In this document: in pieces, positions 33,039 to 42,340 of the stretch
Numbering within the stretch: position 1 is the first letter of the stretch
Layout of the letters: each line of letters starts with the position of its first letter
From: Phocaeicola_A sp045647865
GTDB taxonomy: Bacteria > Bacteroidota > Bacteroidia > Bacteroidales > Bacteroidaceae
Length of the DNA stretch: 64,000 nt
NCBI GenBank assembly: GCA_045647865.1
Contig: JAZRMW010000061.1
Location: 1 to 64,000 of the forward strand
Direction: 5' to 3'
Notes under the pieces: model-generated
The model's database searches: none
Told to the model about the DNA's origin: nothing
What the model saw: only the letters and a program-made list of their open reading frames with translations
Program-made: the position numbers and the translations under genes

Positions 33039-34106
33039 ATGAAAAAGATTATTTTGTCAATTGCGACATTGGCAGTTGCCATTACAATGGTATCATGTGG
33101 TGGAAATCCTACTAATAAGGGAGCTCGTGAACCGCAGGAACTTTCGGGTGCAGGTGCCACTTTCCCCCTCCCCTTCTACAACGTAGTGTTCGAACAATTT
33201 GGCCAGGTGAACGGTGATTTCGTGGCTTACGGTGGCATTGGCTCAGGCGGTGGTGTACGTAACTTGCGCGACAAGATCGTGGATTTTGCAGGTAGTGATG
33301 CGTTCCTCTCGGACAAGGAAATGGCAGATTTAAAAGTTCCTGTCATCCATATTCCTACGTGTATGGGAGCAGTGGTATTGGCCTATAACCTTGATGGAGT
33401 GGAGAAACTGAACCTATCAGGGGATGTGATTGCCGACATCTTTGCTGGTGAAATAAAAATGTGGAACGATGAACGTCTGGCAGCACTTAATCCTAATGTT
33501 GCATTACCGGCTGAATCCATCATTCCCGTATTCCGATCTGATGGTTCGGGAACGACCTTCGTCTTCACTGATTATCTTAGCAAGGTGAGTCCGATGTGGA
33601 AGGAGAAGTTCGGTACAGGCAAGTCTGTCAACTTCCCTACGGGACAGGCAGCCAAGGGTAATCCTGGTGTAGCAGGCGTAATCAAGCAGACGAAGAACAC
33701 GATTGGCTATGTTGGTTCGGAGTACGCCTTCGCCCAAAAGATTCCATATGCTCGCATTGCCAACCAGCGTGGTGAGCTGGTAGAACCTACAGCAATGAGC
33801 ATTTCGGCAGCAGCCTCGGGCGAGATACCGACTGATACCCGTTGCTCAATTACCAATTCAGATGCAGCAGGAGCTTATCCAATCTCTACCTTCACTTGGA
33901 TAATCATCTACAAAGAGCAATGCTATTCAGATAGGAGCAAAGAACAGGCACAGGCAACACTCGACCTTTTGCACTACATCCTCAGCGACGAGGCACAAGC
34001 CATCACTTCCGAGGTACACTACGCCCCGCTCCCTGCCAAGGCCAAGGAATTGAGCAAGCAGAATCTGAAGAAAGTGACGTATGAAGGAGTAGCCGTTCTT
34101 CCATAA
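33039..34106 (+). CDS. pstS: phosphate ABC transporter substrate-binding protein PstS
   Basis: The 355-aa product has a lipoprotein signal (MVSC, Cys 20) and the PstS family signatures GAGATFPLPFYN, GSGGGVRNL and VFRSDGSGTTFVFTDYL, which form the phosphate site. It captures phosphate in the periplasm and delivers it to PstCA. It is followed by pstC, pstA and pstB with short gaps or overlaps. Confidence 0.97.
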   Translation: MKKIILSIATLAVAITMVSCGGNPTNKGAREPQELSGAGATFPLPFYNVVFEQFGQVNGDFVAYGGIGSGGGVRNLRDKIVDFAGSDAFLSDKEMADLKVPVIHIPTCMGAVVLAYNLDGVEKLNLSGDVIADIFAGEIKMWNDERLAALNPNVALPAESIIPVFRSDGSGTTFVFTDYLSKVSPMWKEKFGTGKSVNFPTGQAAKGNPGVAGVIKQTKNTIGYVGSEYAFAQKIPYARIANQRGELVEPTAMSISAAASGEIPTDTRCSITNSDAAGAYPISTFTWIIIYKEQCYSDRSKEQAQATLDLLHYILSDEAQAITSEVHYAPLPAKAKELSKQNLKKVTYEGVAVLP

Positions 34107-34117
34107 ACAGACCCTCT

Positions 34118-34975
34118 ATGAACGATAAACTATATAGGATAACGTTGTTCATAGCAGCATGTATCATGCCAATCTTGTGCGGGGGCATAGTTTATGCCCT
34201 CGTCACCGATGCGTATGACGCTTTTGAACATTTCGGTTTCTTCAAGTTTCTGGCTTCTTCAGAGTGGAGTTACACTGAGGGGGCAGAGCATTACGGTGCC
34301 CTTCCCTTCATCACGGGTACACTGATGACCACCCTGCTGGCTCTACTCTTTTGCATTCCCTTCTCATTGCCCGTAGCATTGTTTGTAGGCGAATATTTCA
34401 AAGGATCAAAGATTGCAGCCGTGCTGAGCACCGTCACCGATTTACTGGCAGGTATTCCCTCCATTATCTACGGTTTATGGGGATTCTACACCTTACGTCC
34501 CATCGTCATGGCATTGAATATCTCTCCGCAAGGCTCAGGCGTACTGACCGCTTCATTGGTGCTTGCCATCATGATTGTGCCTTATGCCGCATCGCTCAGT
34601 ACCGAATTCATCAAAATGGTACCCAACGACTTGAAGGAAGGAGCCTATAGTTTGGGAGCCACACGTGCCGAAGTTGTTCGTAAGGTGGTATTTCCCGTAG
34701 CCGGATCAGGTATCTTCTCCTCGTACGTTTTGGCCATCGGCCGTGCGTTGGGTGAAACCATGACGGTAACCATGTTGATTGGCAACACGAACAACATTCC
34801 TGATTCATTAACCTCCACCGGCAACTCCATGGCTTCAATTATCGCCAATCAGTTCGGAGAGGCCGATGATTTGCGCCTTTCATCCCTCATTGCGATAGGA
34901 TTGATTCTTTTCTTGATTACAGCCATTATCAACTTGATTGGCAAAATAATGATTAAACGTGCAAGAATAGCTTGA
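34118..34975 (+). CDS. pstC: phosphate ABC transporter permease PstC
   Basis: The 285-aa membrane protein has six predicted TMs and the binding-protein-dependent permease loop (EGAYSLGATRAEVVRKVVFP) that contacts the ATPase. It lies 11 bp after pstS and pairs with PstA to form the phosphate channel in the inner membrane. Confidence 0.96.
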   Translation: MNDKLYRITLFIAACIMPILCGGIVYALVTDAYDAFEHFGFFKFLASSEWSYTEGAEHYGALPFITGTLMTTLLALLFCIPFSLPVALFVGEYFKGSKIAAVLSTVTDLLAGIPSIIYGLWGFYTLRPIVMALNISPQGSGVLTASLVLAIMIVPYAASLSTEFIKMVPNDLKEGAYSLGATRAEVVRKVVFPVAGSGIFSSYVLAIGRALGETMTVTMLIGNTNNIPDSLTSTGNSMASIIANQFGEADDLRLSSLIAIGLILFLITAIINLIGKIMIKRARIA

Positions 34976-34977
34976 TT

Positions 34978-35844
34978 ATGACAAATTTAGAAATCAAACA
35001 TCGTTTGGCAAAAGACAAATTAATGCTTTGGGGCATCTGTCTGTTTGCAGCACTTACAGCTGTACCTCTACTTGCCATTTTGGGAGAGGTCTTTATACGT
35101 GGATACGACCAATTATCATGGTCGTTCTTTACAGAACCTACTCCAACTGCATACAAAGCCATGAAGGCTATCGAGGCTGGAGAAGCCATTCCTGGAGGCA
35201 TTGCCAACGGTATCATCGGCACAATGCTTATGTTGGGTATGGCAGTAGTGGTAGCCGTACCGTCAGGCATCCTGTGCGGAGCTTTCTTGGCCGAGAACAG
35301 CAAAAATCGTTTCGCACAATTTGTAAGTTATCTGACCGATCTTCTGCAAGGTACTCCCTCCGTGATTATCGGAATCATCACCTACATTTGGGTGGTAGTC
35401 CCGATGAAGGGTTATTCTGCCATTGCAGGTAGTGTGGCACTCTGTATCATGATGCTTCCGCTTATCATTCGTTCAACCGAAGAGACCCTGAGAATTCTTC
35501 CTGCTTCGCTGAAAGAGGCCGGATTAGCACTTGGTGGCAACAAGGCACGAGTAATGATGAAAGTGCAACTCCCAGCCGCATTCGGGGGCATCTTTACTGG
35601 TGTTCTGCTTGCTATCTCACGCGTGATTGGCGAGACTGCACCGCTGATGTTTACCGCACTTGGTTGTTCATTTATCCGCTTTGCGGTTGACAAGCCAATT
35701 TCTGCAGTACCACTACTCATTTGGGAGTTCTTCAACGACCCCAATCTACAGACGTTGATTTGGGGAGCCTCACTCTTCCTCTTGTTATTCGTACTCACAC
35801 TGAACTTATTATCTAAATATCTTGCAAAAAAATGGAATCAGTAA
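34978..35844 (+). CDS. pstA: phosphate ABC transporter permease PstA
   Basis: The start is placed at the ATG at 34978, 2 bp after the pstC stop; an upstream TTG at 34972 would add two residues. The 288-aa protein has six TMs and the permease loop KEAGLALGGNKARVMMKVQLP. It ends with a 13-bp overlap into pstB. Confidence 0.95.
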   Translation: MTNLEIKHRLAKDKLMLWGICLFAALTAVPLLAILGEVFIRGYDQLSWSFFTEPTPTAYKAMKAIEAGEAIPGGIANGIIGTMLMLGMAVVVAVPSGILCGAFLAENSKNRFAQFVSYLTDLLQGTPSVIIGIITYIWVVVPMKGYSAIAGSVALCIMMLPLIIRSTEETLRILPASLKEAGLALGGNKARVMMKVQLPAAFGGIFTGVLLAISRVIGETAPLMFTALGCSFIRFAVDKPISAVPLLIWEFFNDPNLQTLIWGASLFLLLFVLTLNLLSKYLAKKWNQ

Positions 35845-36599
35845 AACCTATATTGGAATTTAAGAAGACTTGCGTATCCTATACCAAGCAGACAATGGCG
35901 GTAAAGTATGTATCGGCAGCCATTGAACGAAATACCATCACCGCTATCATGGGACCCTCAGGATGCGGAAAAAGTACGCTGTTGCGTGCCGTAAACCTCA
36001 TGCACAACCTCTACCCAAATATCCGTGTGGATGGAGAAATTCTGCTCAATGGCGAAAATATTCTTTCCATGGAACCTATCGACGTGCGACGTCGCGTAGG
36101 TATGGTTTTCCAACGTCCTGCCCCCTTCCCTACAATGAGCATCTACGACAATGTGCTCTCAGGCTTTGCACTGAACGGTATAAAGCTTTCAAAGACCGAA
36201 AAAGATGCGACCGTAGAGCGTTGTTTGCGTAGCGTTGCCTTGTGGGACGAGGTGAAGGATGTACTGAACAAGAAGGGCACCTTCCTTTCGGGCGGTCAGC
36301 AACAGCGACTATGTATTGCCCGTGCTCTGGCCATGAAGCCCGATGTGCTCTTGATGGACGAACCCACCTCTGCGCTCGACCCCATCGCTACCGCGCACAT
36401 AGAGGAACTGATGCAGGAACTACAAAAGGAAGTGACCATCCTCATCGTCACCCACAACATGGGGCAAGCCATGCGAATCTCATCCAAATCCATGTTTATG
36501 TACTTGGGAGAATTGGTTGAATATGGTGATACTGACGCGATGTTCACCAATCCGATAGACGAACGCACAAAGGCATATCTGACAGGAAAAATGGGGTGA
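35832..36599 (+). CDS. pstB: phosphate ABC transporter ATP-binding protein PstB
   Basis: The 255-aa ATPase has Walker A GPSGCGKST, the ABC signature LSGGQQQRL, Walker B VLLMDEPTSALD and the switch His in IVTHNM. It energises PstCA. In many bacteria phoU follows pstB; here it does not, and the next gene is a Na/Pi cotransporter with a PhoU-like domain. Confidence 0.97.
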   Translation: MESVKPILEFKKTCVSYTKQTMAVKYVSAAIERNTITAIMGPSGCGKSTLLRAVNLMHNLYPNIRVDGEILLNGENILSMEPIDVRRRVGMVFQRPAPFPTMSIYDNVLSGFALNGIKLSKTEKDATVERCLRSVALWDEVKDVLNKKGTFLSGGQQQRLCIARALAMKPDVLLMDEPTSALDPIATAHIEELMQELQKEVTILIVTHNMGQAMRISSKSMFMYLGELVEYGDTDAMFTNPIDERTKAYLTGKMG

Positions 36600-36631
36600 A
36601 ATGTAGCATCTTTAATCGAAGTATCACTGCT

Positions 36632-36650
36632 TTGTAACATTTTTGTAACA
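36632..36650 (+). promoter_or_regulatory. PHO-box candidate upstream of the Na/Pi cotransporter
   Basis: Two perfect TTGTAACA half-sites at 36632-36639 and 36643-36650 are 11 bp apart. The second begins 17 bp upstream of the -7 box at 36660, the same spacing as upstream of the porin-pst operon. Direct half-sites with 11-bp spacing are the classical arrangement for PhoB-family binding. Confidence 0.7.
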
Positions 36651-36659
36651 ATCTTGCAG

Positions 36660-36667
36660 TAATTTTG
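36660..36667 (+). promoter_or_regulatory. -7 promoter box for the Na/Pi cotransporter
   Basis: TAATTTTG, 22 bp upstream of the start codon. Confidence 0.6.
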
Positions 36668-36689
36668 CAGCCGTAAAATTTAAAACTTT

Positions 36690-38426
36690 ATGGGTATATT
36701 ACAAGTGTTTACACTATTAGGAGCATTAGGAATGTTCCTATACGGTATGAACTTGATGAGTTCAGGGCTTCAGAAAGCTGCCGGAGAGAGATTGAGAGGA
36801 TTCTTGTCTGCAATGACATCCAACCCTTTGAAGGGAGTGTTGACAGGAGTGGGTATTACATCAATTATCCAATCATCCTCAGCTACTACCGTGATGGTTG
36901 TCAGCTTTGTCAATGCAGGACTTCTCACATTGACGCAAGCAATTGGTGTCATCATGGGTGCCAACATCGGTACTACAGTGACTGCCTGGATGGTTGCTTG
37001 GTTAGGGTTTAAGGCCGACATTTCGATTCTTGCCATACCACTGATGCTGTTTGGTTTCCTCTTTTCAAACTCTAAAAAAGACCAACGTAAAAATATTGGT
37101 GAACTGATTGTCGGCTTCTGTCTGCTGTTCCTCGGCCTTTCGTTCATGAAGGAGTCAGTTCCCGACCTCAGAGAGACTCCCGAAGTGCTTGAATTTGTCA
37201 AAACATGGTCAAGCTATGGATTCGGGTCTGTTCTACTGTTCCTCGCTTTCGGAACAATACTGACACTTGTCCTTCAGTCCTCATCGGCCACCATGGCAAT
37301 TACACTCATCATGCTGAGCATGGGATGGATTCCATTCGGTATGGCTTGCGCCATGGTACTTGGCGAGAATATCGGAACTACCATTACGGCCAACATCGCT
37401 GCTTCCGTAGGAAACACGCAAGCCAAGCGTGCCGCGATGTCGCACACCATCTTCAATGTCTTCGGTGTACTTTGGGCATTGATTCTGTACAAACCCTTTT
37501 TAAATTTAGTAGGTCTCATTACTGAAACTCTTTTCGGATTACCCAATCCTGCTACTGAAGGATTTTCCGTATCGGAACCAACTGCACCCGAAGGCACTGC
37601 AGCCTTGTATGGACTCTCCATGCTCCACACCCTGTTCAATCTGACCAATACACTGATATTGGTATGGTTTACCGGTTTGATTGCAAAGGCCGTAAGCTGG
37701 ATTATCCGCACTCCCGAGAATCAAGAGAAGGAGGTATTCCGCCTCAAATACATCTCTGCCGGTCCGCTTGCCACTCCCGAATTGGCCGTAGAGCAGGCGT
37801 TTGACGAAATCATCCATTTTGCCCAAATCTCCAAGAACGGAGCATCGTATGCACAAGCTGCCATCAACGAAGCCGACACGGAAAAGTTTGAAGAGTTGAG
37901 AGAAAAATTGGTGAAATACGAGGAGATTTCCGACCGCATCGAGTACGAGATCGCCACCTTCCTTAATGGAGTCTCAGCAGAAGAAATCAGCGAAAGCACT
38001 TCTGTCAAAATCAAAGCTATGTACAAGATTGTAGGCGAATTGGAATCATTGGGCGATTCAGGCGAAAACATCAGCCGCATGTTGTCGAGAAAGAACATCC
38101 ATAAAAAGGAGTTTGATGCAGATGCCATCAAGAATCTGAATATCATGGCTGATGCCGTAAATGCAGCCTATGATGCGATGATTGCCAACTTGACAGCCGC
38201 ACATAAAGGTGAATTGACAGACATCACCAATGCTTATAATGCCGAAGACCGTCTGAACACCCTCAGGAACAATTTCCGCGATACCGTCATCGAAGAGATT
38301 GACAACGGCGGCAAGAATTATCAGACAAGCGTCTATTACATGGATATACTTAACGAATACGAGCGTATGGGTGACTTTATGATAAACATCTCACAAGACC
38401 TCGAAAGAGGCTTTATACGCCGCTAA
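36690..38426 (+). CDS. Na/Pi cotransporter with C-terminal PhoU-like domain
   Basis: The 578-aa protein has two inverted Na/Pi-cotransporter repeats, each with the signature QSSSA (IIQSSSATTVMVV and VLQSSSATMAIT), in about 8-9 TMs over residues 1-345. A cytoplasmic helical PhoU-like region fills about 350-570. It imports phosphate with sodium, or may export it. Because no separate phoU exists in this pst cluster, its PhoU-like domain is a candidate for the signalling role, as inference. A perfect PHO-box-like repeat precedes it and an intrinsic terminator follows. Confidence 0.93.
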   Translation: MGILQVFTLLGALGMFLYGMNLMSSGLQKAAGERLRGFLSAMTSNPLKGVLTGVGITSIIQSSSATTVMVVSFVNAGLLTLTQAIGVIMGANIGTTVTAWMVAWLGFKADISILAIPLMLFGFLFSNSKKDQRKNIGELIVGFCLLFLGLSFMKESVPDLRETPEVLEFVKTWSSYGFGSVLLFLAFGTILTLVLQSSSATMAITLIMLSMGWIPFGMACAMVLGENIGTTITANIAASVGNTQAKRAAMSHTIFNVFGVLWALILYKPFLNLVGLITETLFGLPNPATEGFSVSEPTAPEGTAALYGLSMLHTLFNLTNTLILVWFTGLIAKAVSWIIRTPENQEKEVFRLKYISAGPLATPELAVEQAFDEIIHFAQISKNGASYAQAAINEADTEKFEELREKLVKYEEISDRIEYEIATFLNGVSAEEISESTSVKIKAMYKIVGELESLGDSGENISRMLSRKNIHKKEFDADAIKNLNIMADAVNAAYDAMIANLTAAHKGELTDITNAYNAEDRLNTLRNNFRDTVIEEIDNGGKNYQTSVYYMDILNEYERMGDFMINISQDLERGFIRR

Positions 38427-38460
38427 AAAAGGTATTTTAGGATAATATTGTGACAAGCAT

Positions 38461-38504
38461 CCCCAAAGAAATCAATCAGAATTTCTTTGGGGATACATTT
38501 TTTT
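38461..38504 (+). terminator. rho-independent terminator after the Na/Pi cotransporter
   Basis: Perfect 12-bp arms CCCCAAAGAAAT (38461-38472) and ATTTCTTTGGGG (38481-38492) with an 8-nt loop are followed by a T-run. The arms are symmetrical, so it may also block readthrough from the other side. Confidence 0.9.
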
Positions 38505-38505
38505 G

Positions 38506-38513
38506 TACTTTTG
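38506..38513 (+). promoter_or_regulatory. -7 promoter box for uvrC
   Basis: TACTTTTG, immediately after the preceding terminator and 25 bp before the chosen uvrC start. Confidence 0.65.
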
Positions 38514-38537
38514 CCACTCCAAGCAACAGAATCATAT

Positions 38538-40358
38538 ATGGTAGAACAAGACCTACATACCAACGATTACCTGCGCGGCATTGTAATGAACCTGCCCGAA
38601 ACACCCGGATGCTACCAGTATCTGGACAATACGGGTACAATTATTTATGTAGGCAAGGCCAAGAACTTGAAAAGACGTGTCTATTCCTATTTTTCAAAAG
38701 AACATGGGCCGGGCAAGACACGCGTCCTGGTCAGTAAGATTGCCGACATACGCTACGTGGTGGTAAAGACCGAAGAGGATGCTCTGCTACTGGAAAACAA
38801 CCTCATCAAGAAGTATCGTCCGCGCTACAACGTATTGTTGAAGGATGACAAGACCTATCCCAGCATCTGTGTAAGCAACGAGTATTTCCCCCGCATATTC
38901 TCTACCCGACGCATTGTGCGCAACGGCTCTACCTACTACGGCCCATACAGCCACGTACCCACCATGTATGCGTTGCTCGATCTGATAAAGAAACTCTATA
39001 AAGTACGCCGTTGCAACCTGGCATTGACTCCCGAGAACATCCGCAACGGCAAATTCAAAGTCTGCCTGGAGTACCATATCAAGAATTGCCAGGCTCCCTG
39101 CATCGGCCAGCAATCGCACGATGAATACATGAAAAGTATCCGCGAAATCAAGCAAATCCTTTCAGGAAACACCCATGAACTGACCCGGCAAATGATGGAA
39201 GAGATGCAACGATTAGCGTCTGAAATGCGCTTTGAAGAGGCACAAGCCATCAAAGAGAAGTACCTCTTGTTGGAGAACTACCAAGCTAAGAGCGAAGTGG
39301 TAAGCAGCGTTCTGCATAATATCGACGTTTTCTCTATCGAGACCGATGAAAACGACGTTTTTATCAACTACCTGCACATCACCAACGGATGCATCAACCA
39401 GGCCTTCACCTTCGAATACAAGAAACGTATGGAGGAGACACCCGAGGAACTGCTACAACTGGGTATCGTGGAAATGAGAGAGCGGTACAAAAGCTGTTCG
39501 AGGGAGATTATCGTACCCTTTGAATTGGATTTGGAATTGGCCAACGTGACATTTACTATTCCCCAACGAGGCGAAAAAAAGAAGCTGCTCGACCTCTCGC
39601 TATTGAATGTAAAACAATACCGTGCCGACCGCATGAAACAGGCCGAGAAGCTGAACCCCGAACAAAAGAGCGTACGCCTGATGAAGGAGATACAAGCAAC
39701 CTTAGGCATGGAAAAGATGCCCTATCAAATAGAATGTTTCGACAACTCCAACATCTCGGGAAGCGATGCCGTAGCTGCTTGTGTGGTATTCAAAAAGGCC
39801 AAACCCAGCAAGCAGGACTATCGGAAATACAACATCAAGACGGTCGAAGGACCCGATGACTACGCTTCGATGCAGGAGGTAGTGCGCCGACGCTACAGCC
39901 GCGCTATCGAGGAAGGGACTCCCCTACCCGACCTTATCATCACCGACGGAGGAAAGGGACAAATGGAGGTAGTGAGACAAGTGGTAGAAGACGAACTCCA
40001 CCTCCACATCCCCATCGCCGGACTGGCTAAAGACGACCGTCACCGCACCCGTGAATTGCTCTTTGGCTTCCCTCCACTGACCATCGGCTTGAAGCAAAAC
40101 ACTCCCCTCTTCCACCTTCTTGAGCAGATACAGGACGAAGTGCACCGCTTCGCCATCACCTTCCATCGCGACAAGCGCAGCAAGCGACAGACAGCCTCCG
40201 CCCTCGACACCATCAAAGGCATTGGTGAAAAAACCAAGTCCACCCTACTCCGCCACTTCAAGAGCGTGAAGCGCATCCGCGAAGCCTCGGAAGAGGAACT
40301 CTCCGCCATCATCGGACCAGCCAAAACCAAAGTTCTTTTGGAAGCTCTGAAAGAATAG
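38538..40358 (+). CDS. uvrC: excinuclease ABC subunit C
   Basis: The start at 38538 is preferred over an in-frame ATG at 38487, which lies inside the terminator and upstream of the promoter. The 606-aa protein has the N-terminal GIY-YIG nuclease (GCYQYLDNTGTIIYVGKAKN), a central UVR motif (about 190-230), the RNase H-like C-terminal nuclease (FDNSNISGSDAV, LIITDGGKGQ) and a helix-hairpin-helix end (TIKGIGEKTKSTLLRHF). It makes both incisions in nucleotide excision repair with UvrAB. Confidence 0.97.
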   Translation: MVEQDLHTNDYLRGIVMNLPETPGCYQYLDNTGTIIYVGKAKNLKRRVYSYFSKEHGPGKTRVLVSKIADIRYVVVKTEEDALLLENNLIKKYRPRYNVLLKDDKTYPSICVSNEYFPRIFSTRRIVRNGSTYYGPYSHVPTMYALLDLIKKLYKVRRCNLALTPENIRNGKFKVCLEYHIKNCQAPCIGQQSHDEYMKSIREIKQILSGNTHELTRQMMEEMQRLASEMRFEEAQAIKEKYLLLENYQAKSEVVSSVLHNIDVFSIETDENDVFINYLHITNGCINQAFTFEYKKRMEETPEELLQLGIVEMRERYKSCSREIIVPFELDLELANVTFTIPQRGEKKKLLDLSLLNVKQYRADRMKQAEKLNPEQKSVRLMKEIQATLGMEKMPYQIECFDNSNISGSDAVAACVVFKKAKPSKQDYRKYNIKTVEGPDDYASMQEVVRRRYSRAIEEGTPLPDLIITDGGKGQMEVVRQVVEDELHLHIPIAGLAKDDRHRTRELLFGFPPLTIGLKQNTPLFHLLEQIQDEVHRFAITFHRDKRSKRQTASALDTIKGIGEKTKSTLLRHFKSVKRIREASEEELSAIIGPAKTKVLLEALKE

Positions 40359-40364
40359 CAGATT

Positions 40365-40447
40365 CTTGGAAAAGCGGCAAAATAATGTATAATTTCCTTG
40401 GAAAAGCGGCAAAAAATATATACTTTTGCCTTGGGAAAGCGGCACAA
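40365..40447. repeat. three CTTGGAAAAGCGGCAA repeats, 32/33-bp period
   Basis: Copies start at 40365, 40397 and 40430; the third has G for A and ends CACAA. The first begins 7 bp after the uvrC stop and the last ends just before the ATPase ATG at 40450. A -7 box (TACTTTTG, 40421-40428) lies between copies 2 and 3, so the repeats flank the promoter like operators. Confidence 0.92.
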
Positions 40448-40449
40448 CC

Positions 40450-41796
40450 ATGATTAAAAGAAAAATAAATCGTTTTATATCAGATTATTATAAGAATAAT
40501 CGCAATGCGTTACTCATCACAGGGGCACGCCAAATAGGAAAAACCTTCTCAATCCGCGAATTTGGAAGGTCTTTCAAGACTTTTGTCGAAATAAACTTTG
40601 TTGAAACCCCCGAAGCTGTTGAAATATTCAAAGGAGCTAAAAACAGTAGCGACATTTTATTGCGGCTTTCTGCCCTGACAACCATCCCACTCATCAAAGG
40701 CGAAACTCTAATATTTTTTGACGAAGTACAAAAATGTCCTGAAATAGTAACCGCCATCAAATTTCTGGTAGATGAAGGCTCATACAGATATATTCTCAGC
40801 GGTTCACTATTGGGTGTGGAACTGAAGGATTTACGTTCTGAGCCTGTCGGCTATATGGGCATCAAGGATATGTACCCAATTGATTTTGAAGAATTCATTT
40901 CCTGCATAGGTATCAACGAAAACATAATCTCTACCCTGCGTCAGGCATGGGAGCAGCGCATCCCGGTTGACCAATTGATTCACACTAAGATGATGGAACT
41001 CTTCCGACTCTATCTCGTCGTAGGAGGCATGCCTGCAGTAGTCAGCAAATACCTCGAAACAAACAATCTGCAAGAGGTCATGGCCATACAGCAAGACATC
41101 ATACGCCTATACAGGCGCGATATTGCGCAATATGACCCGAATAACAAACTCTATATTGAGGAGATTTTCAACCTCATCCCACCCGAATTGAATGCCAAGA
41201 ACAAACGTTTCATCCTCAAACGCTTGAATGAAAACGCTAAATTCGAACGCTTTCAGAACAGTTTCCTTTGGTTGACCAATGCAGGAGTAGCACTTCCAGT
41301 CTATAATGTGGAAGAGCCTAAAACCCCTTTATTGCTTGCACGCTCACGCAACCTGTTCAAACTCTTCCAAAATGATATTGGACTATTGGCCGCCCAATAC
41401 GCTGAAGGAATCCAACTACGCATCATCAAAGGAGACAAAGACATTAACTTTGGATCCATCTACGAAAATGCCGTGGCGCAAGAATTTGCCGCACACGGAA
41501 TAACTCCTTATTATTATAACAACAAGAAACGTGGCGAACTGGATTTTGTCATCGAACTGAATGGAAAAATTGTTCCTATCGAGGTGAAATCAGGCAAAGA
41601 CTATGAAGTACATCGTGCCCTATCCAACATCATGGATTGCGGAGAATACGACCTGCCCGAAGCCATCATTCTAACCAATGATAATCTACGGGTCGTGAAC
41701 CAATTCATATATGCCCCCATCTACATGACCATGTTCATTGAAAGAAACAACGATGCTCCGGCATTCTATAAAGTGGATTTGAGTGGATTGCAATAA
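40450..41796 (+). CDS. AAA+ ATPase with DUF4143 C-terminal domain (copy 3)
   Basis: The start at 40450 follows the third repeat and its promoter; an ATG at 40426 lies inside the -7 box region. The 448-aa protein has Walker A GARQIGKTF, Walker B LIFFDEVQ and a sensor-like ILSGSLLG. The C-terminal domain has GELDFVIELNGKIVPIEVKSGK, a complete D...E-x-K nuclease-like motif. It is a different subfamily from the two copies at 295-1425 and 2871-4133, but shares with them upstream repeats of 32-33 bp period, which suggests autoregulation or a repeat-directed function. It begins an accessory block between uvrC and dtd. Confidence 0.9.
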   Translation: MIKRKINRFISDYYKNNRNALLITGARQIGKTFSIREFGRSFKTFVEINFVETPEAVEIFKGAKNSSDILLRLSALTTIPLIKGETLIFFDEVQKCPEIVTAIKFLVDEGSYRYILSGSLLGVELKDLRSEPVGYMGIKDMYPIDFEEFISCIGINENIISTLRQAWEQRIPVDQLIHTKMMELFRLYLVVGGMPAVVSKYLETNNLQEVMAIQQDIIRLYRRDIAQYDPNNKLYIEEIFNLIPPELNAKNKRFILKRLNENAKFERFQNSFLWLTNAGVALPVYNVEEPKTPLLLARSRNLFKLFQNDIGLLAAQYAEGIQLRIIKGDKDINFGSIYENAVAQEFAAHGITPYYYNNKKRGELDFVIELNGKIVPIEVKSGKDYEVHRALSNIMDCGEYDLPEAIILTNDNLRVVNQFIYAPIYMTMFIERNNDAPAFYKVDLSGLQ

Positions 41797-41946
41797 TTTT
41801 TAGGTTAATCGATGCACACTTCAAAAGAATCGTAATATTCCATACGTAAGATTCGAATTTTTCATCGAGCGAGATTAGCATACTTTCGTTTCTTCCGACG
41901 GGTTGTTAGAAGCATCCAAAGTATCAATCCTAAAGTTCCAATGAAA

Positions 41947-42043
41947 TTTAGGAGAATTTCCGTTGAAGTTCTCCTGCGCATCCTATAGATGCACAGTTAA
42001 AGTTGGACGGAGCTTTAGGAACAATTCACCGGAACTTTAGGAG
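41947..42043. repeat. degenerate 22-bp phased array
   Basis: TTTAGGA starts at 42014 and 42036, exactly 22 bp apart, each preceded by CGGA-C/G-C. A third copy (TTTAGGAG) is at 41947 and an inverted CTCCT lies near 41971. The spacing of the older copies is near multiples of 22. It looks like a decayed member of the phased arrays seen elsewhere in the window. Confidence 0.5.
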
Positions 42044-42125
42044 AGATGAAATTACAGCCTTCATCCCTTGCTGTTCCATTTCGAATAAAACTCTCCTCTA
42101 CCCTCTTCATTTTACCCTCGCGAGA

Positions 42126-42228
42126 ATCGCAAATTTCCGTCCATCCGCCCAGACGAACGAAAATATCGCAAGGAATTTGCGCTAATTTGCCACCTTTCGT
42201 ACTGATAGACAATACAATAAACCTCGTT
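42126..42228. repeat. dispersed repeat, copy 1
   Basis: AAATTTCCGTCC, then AACGAAAATATCGCAAGG and AATTTGC follow in order; the same order recurs at 52997-53085. Spacer sequences differ. No coding frame is conserved. Confidence 0.6.
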
Positions 42229-42340
42229 TTTTATGACGCGAATTTGCGCGAAATAGAAAATTCAGGGAAAATTCCCCTCTTTTTTATCCAACCTATTGAT
42301 TTTATTAATATATTTGCAACGGATTGAGAGAACTCTGTCC

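Noticed and set aside
41807..41880. Another phased array of AATCG/GATTCG words
   Set aside because: Spacings drift (21, 22, 23 bp) and the motif is only 4-5 bp, which is too weak to claim.
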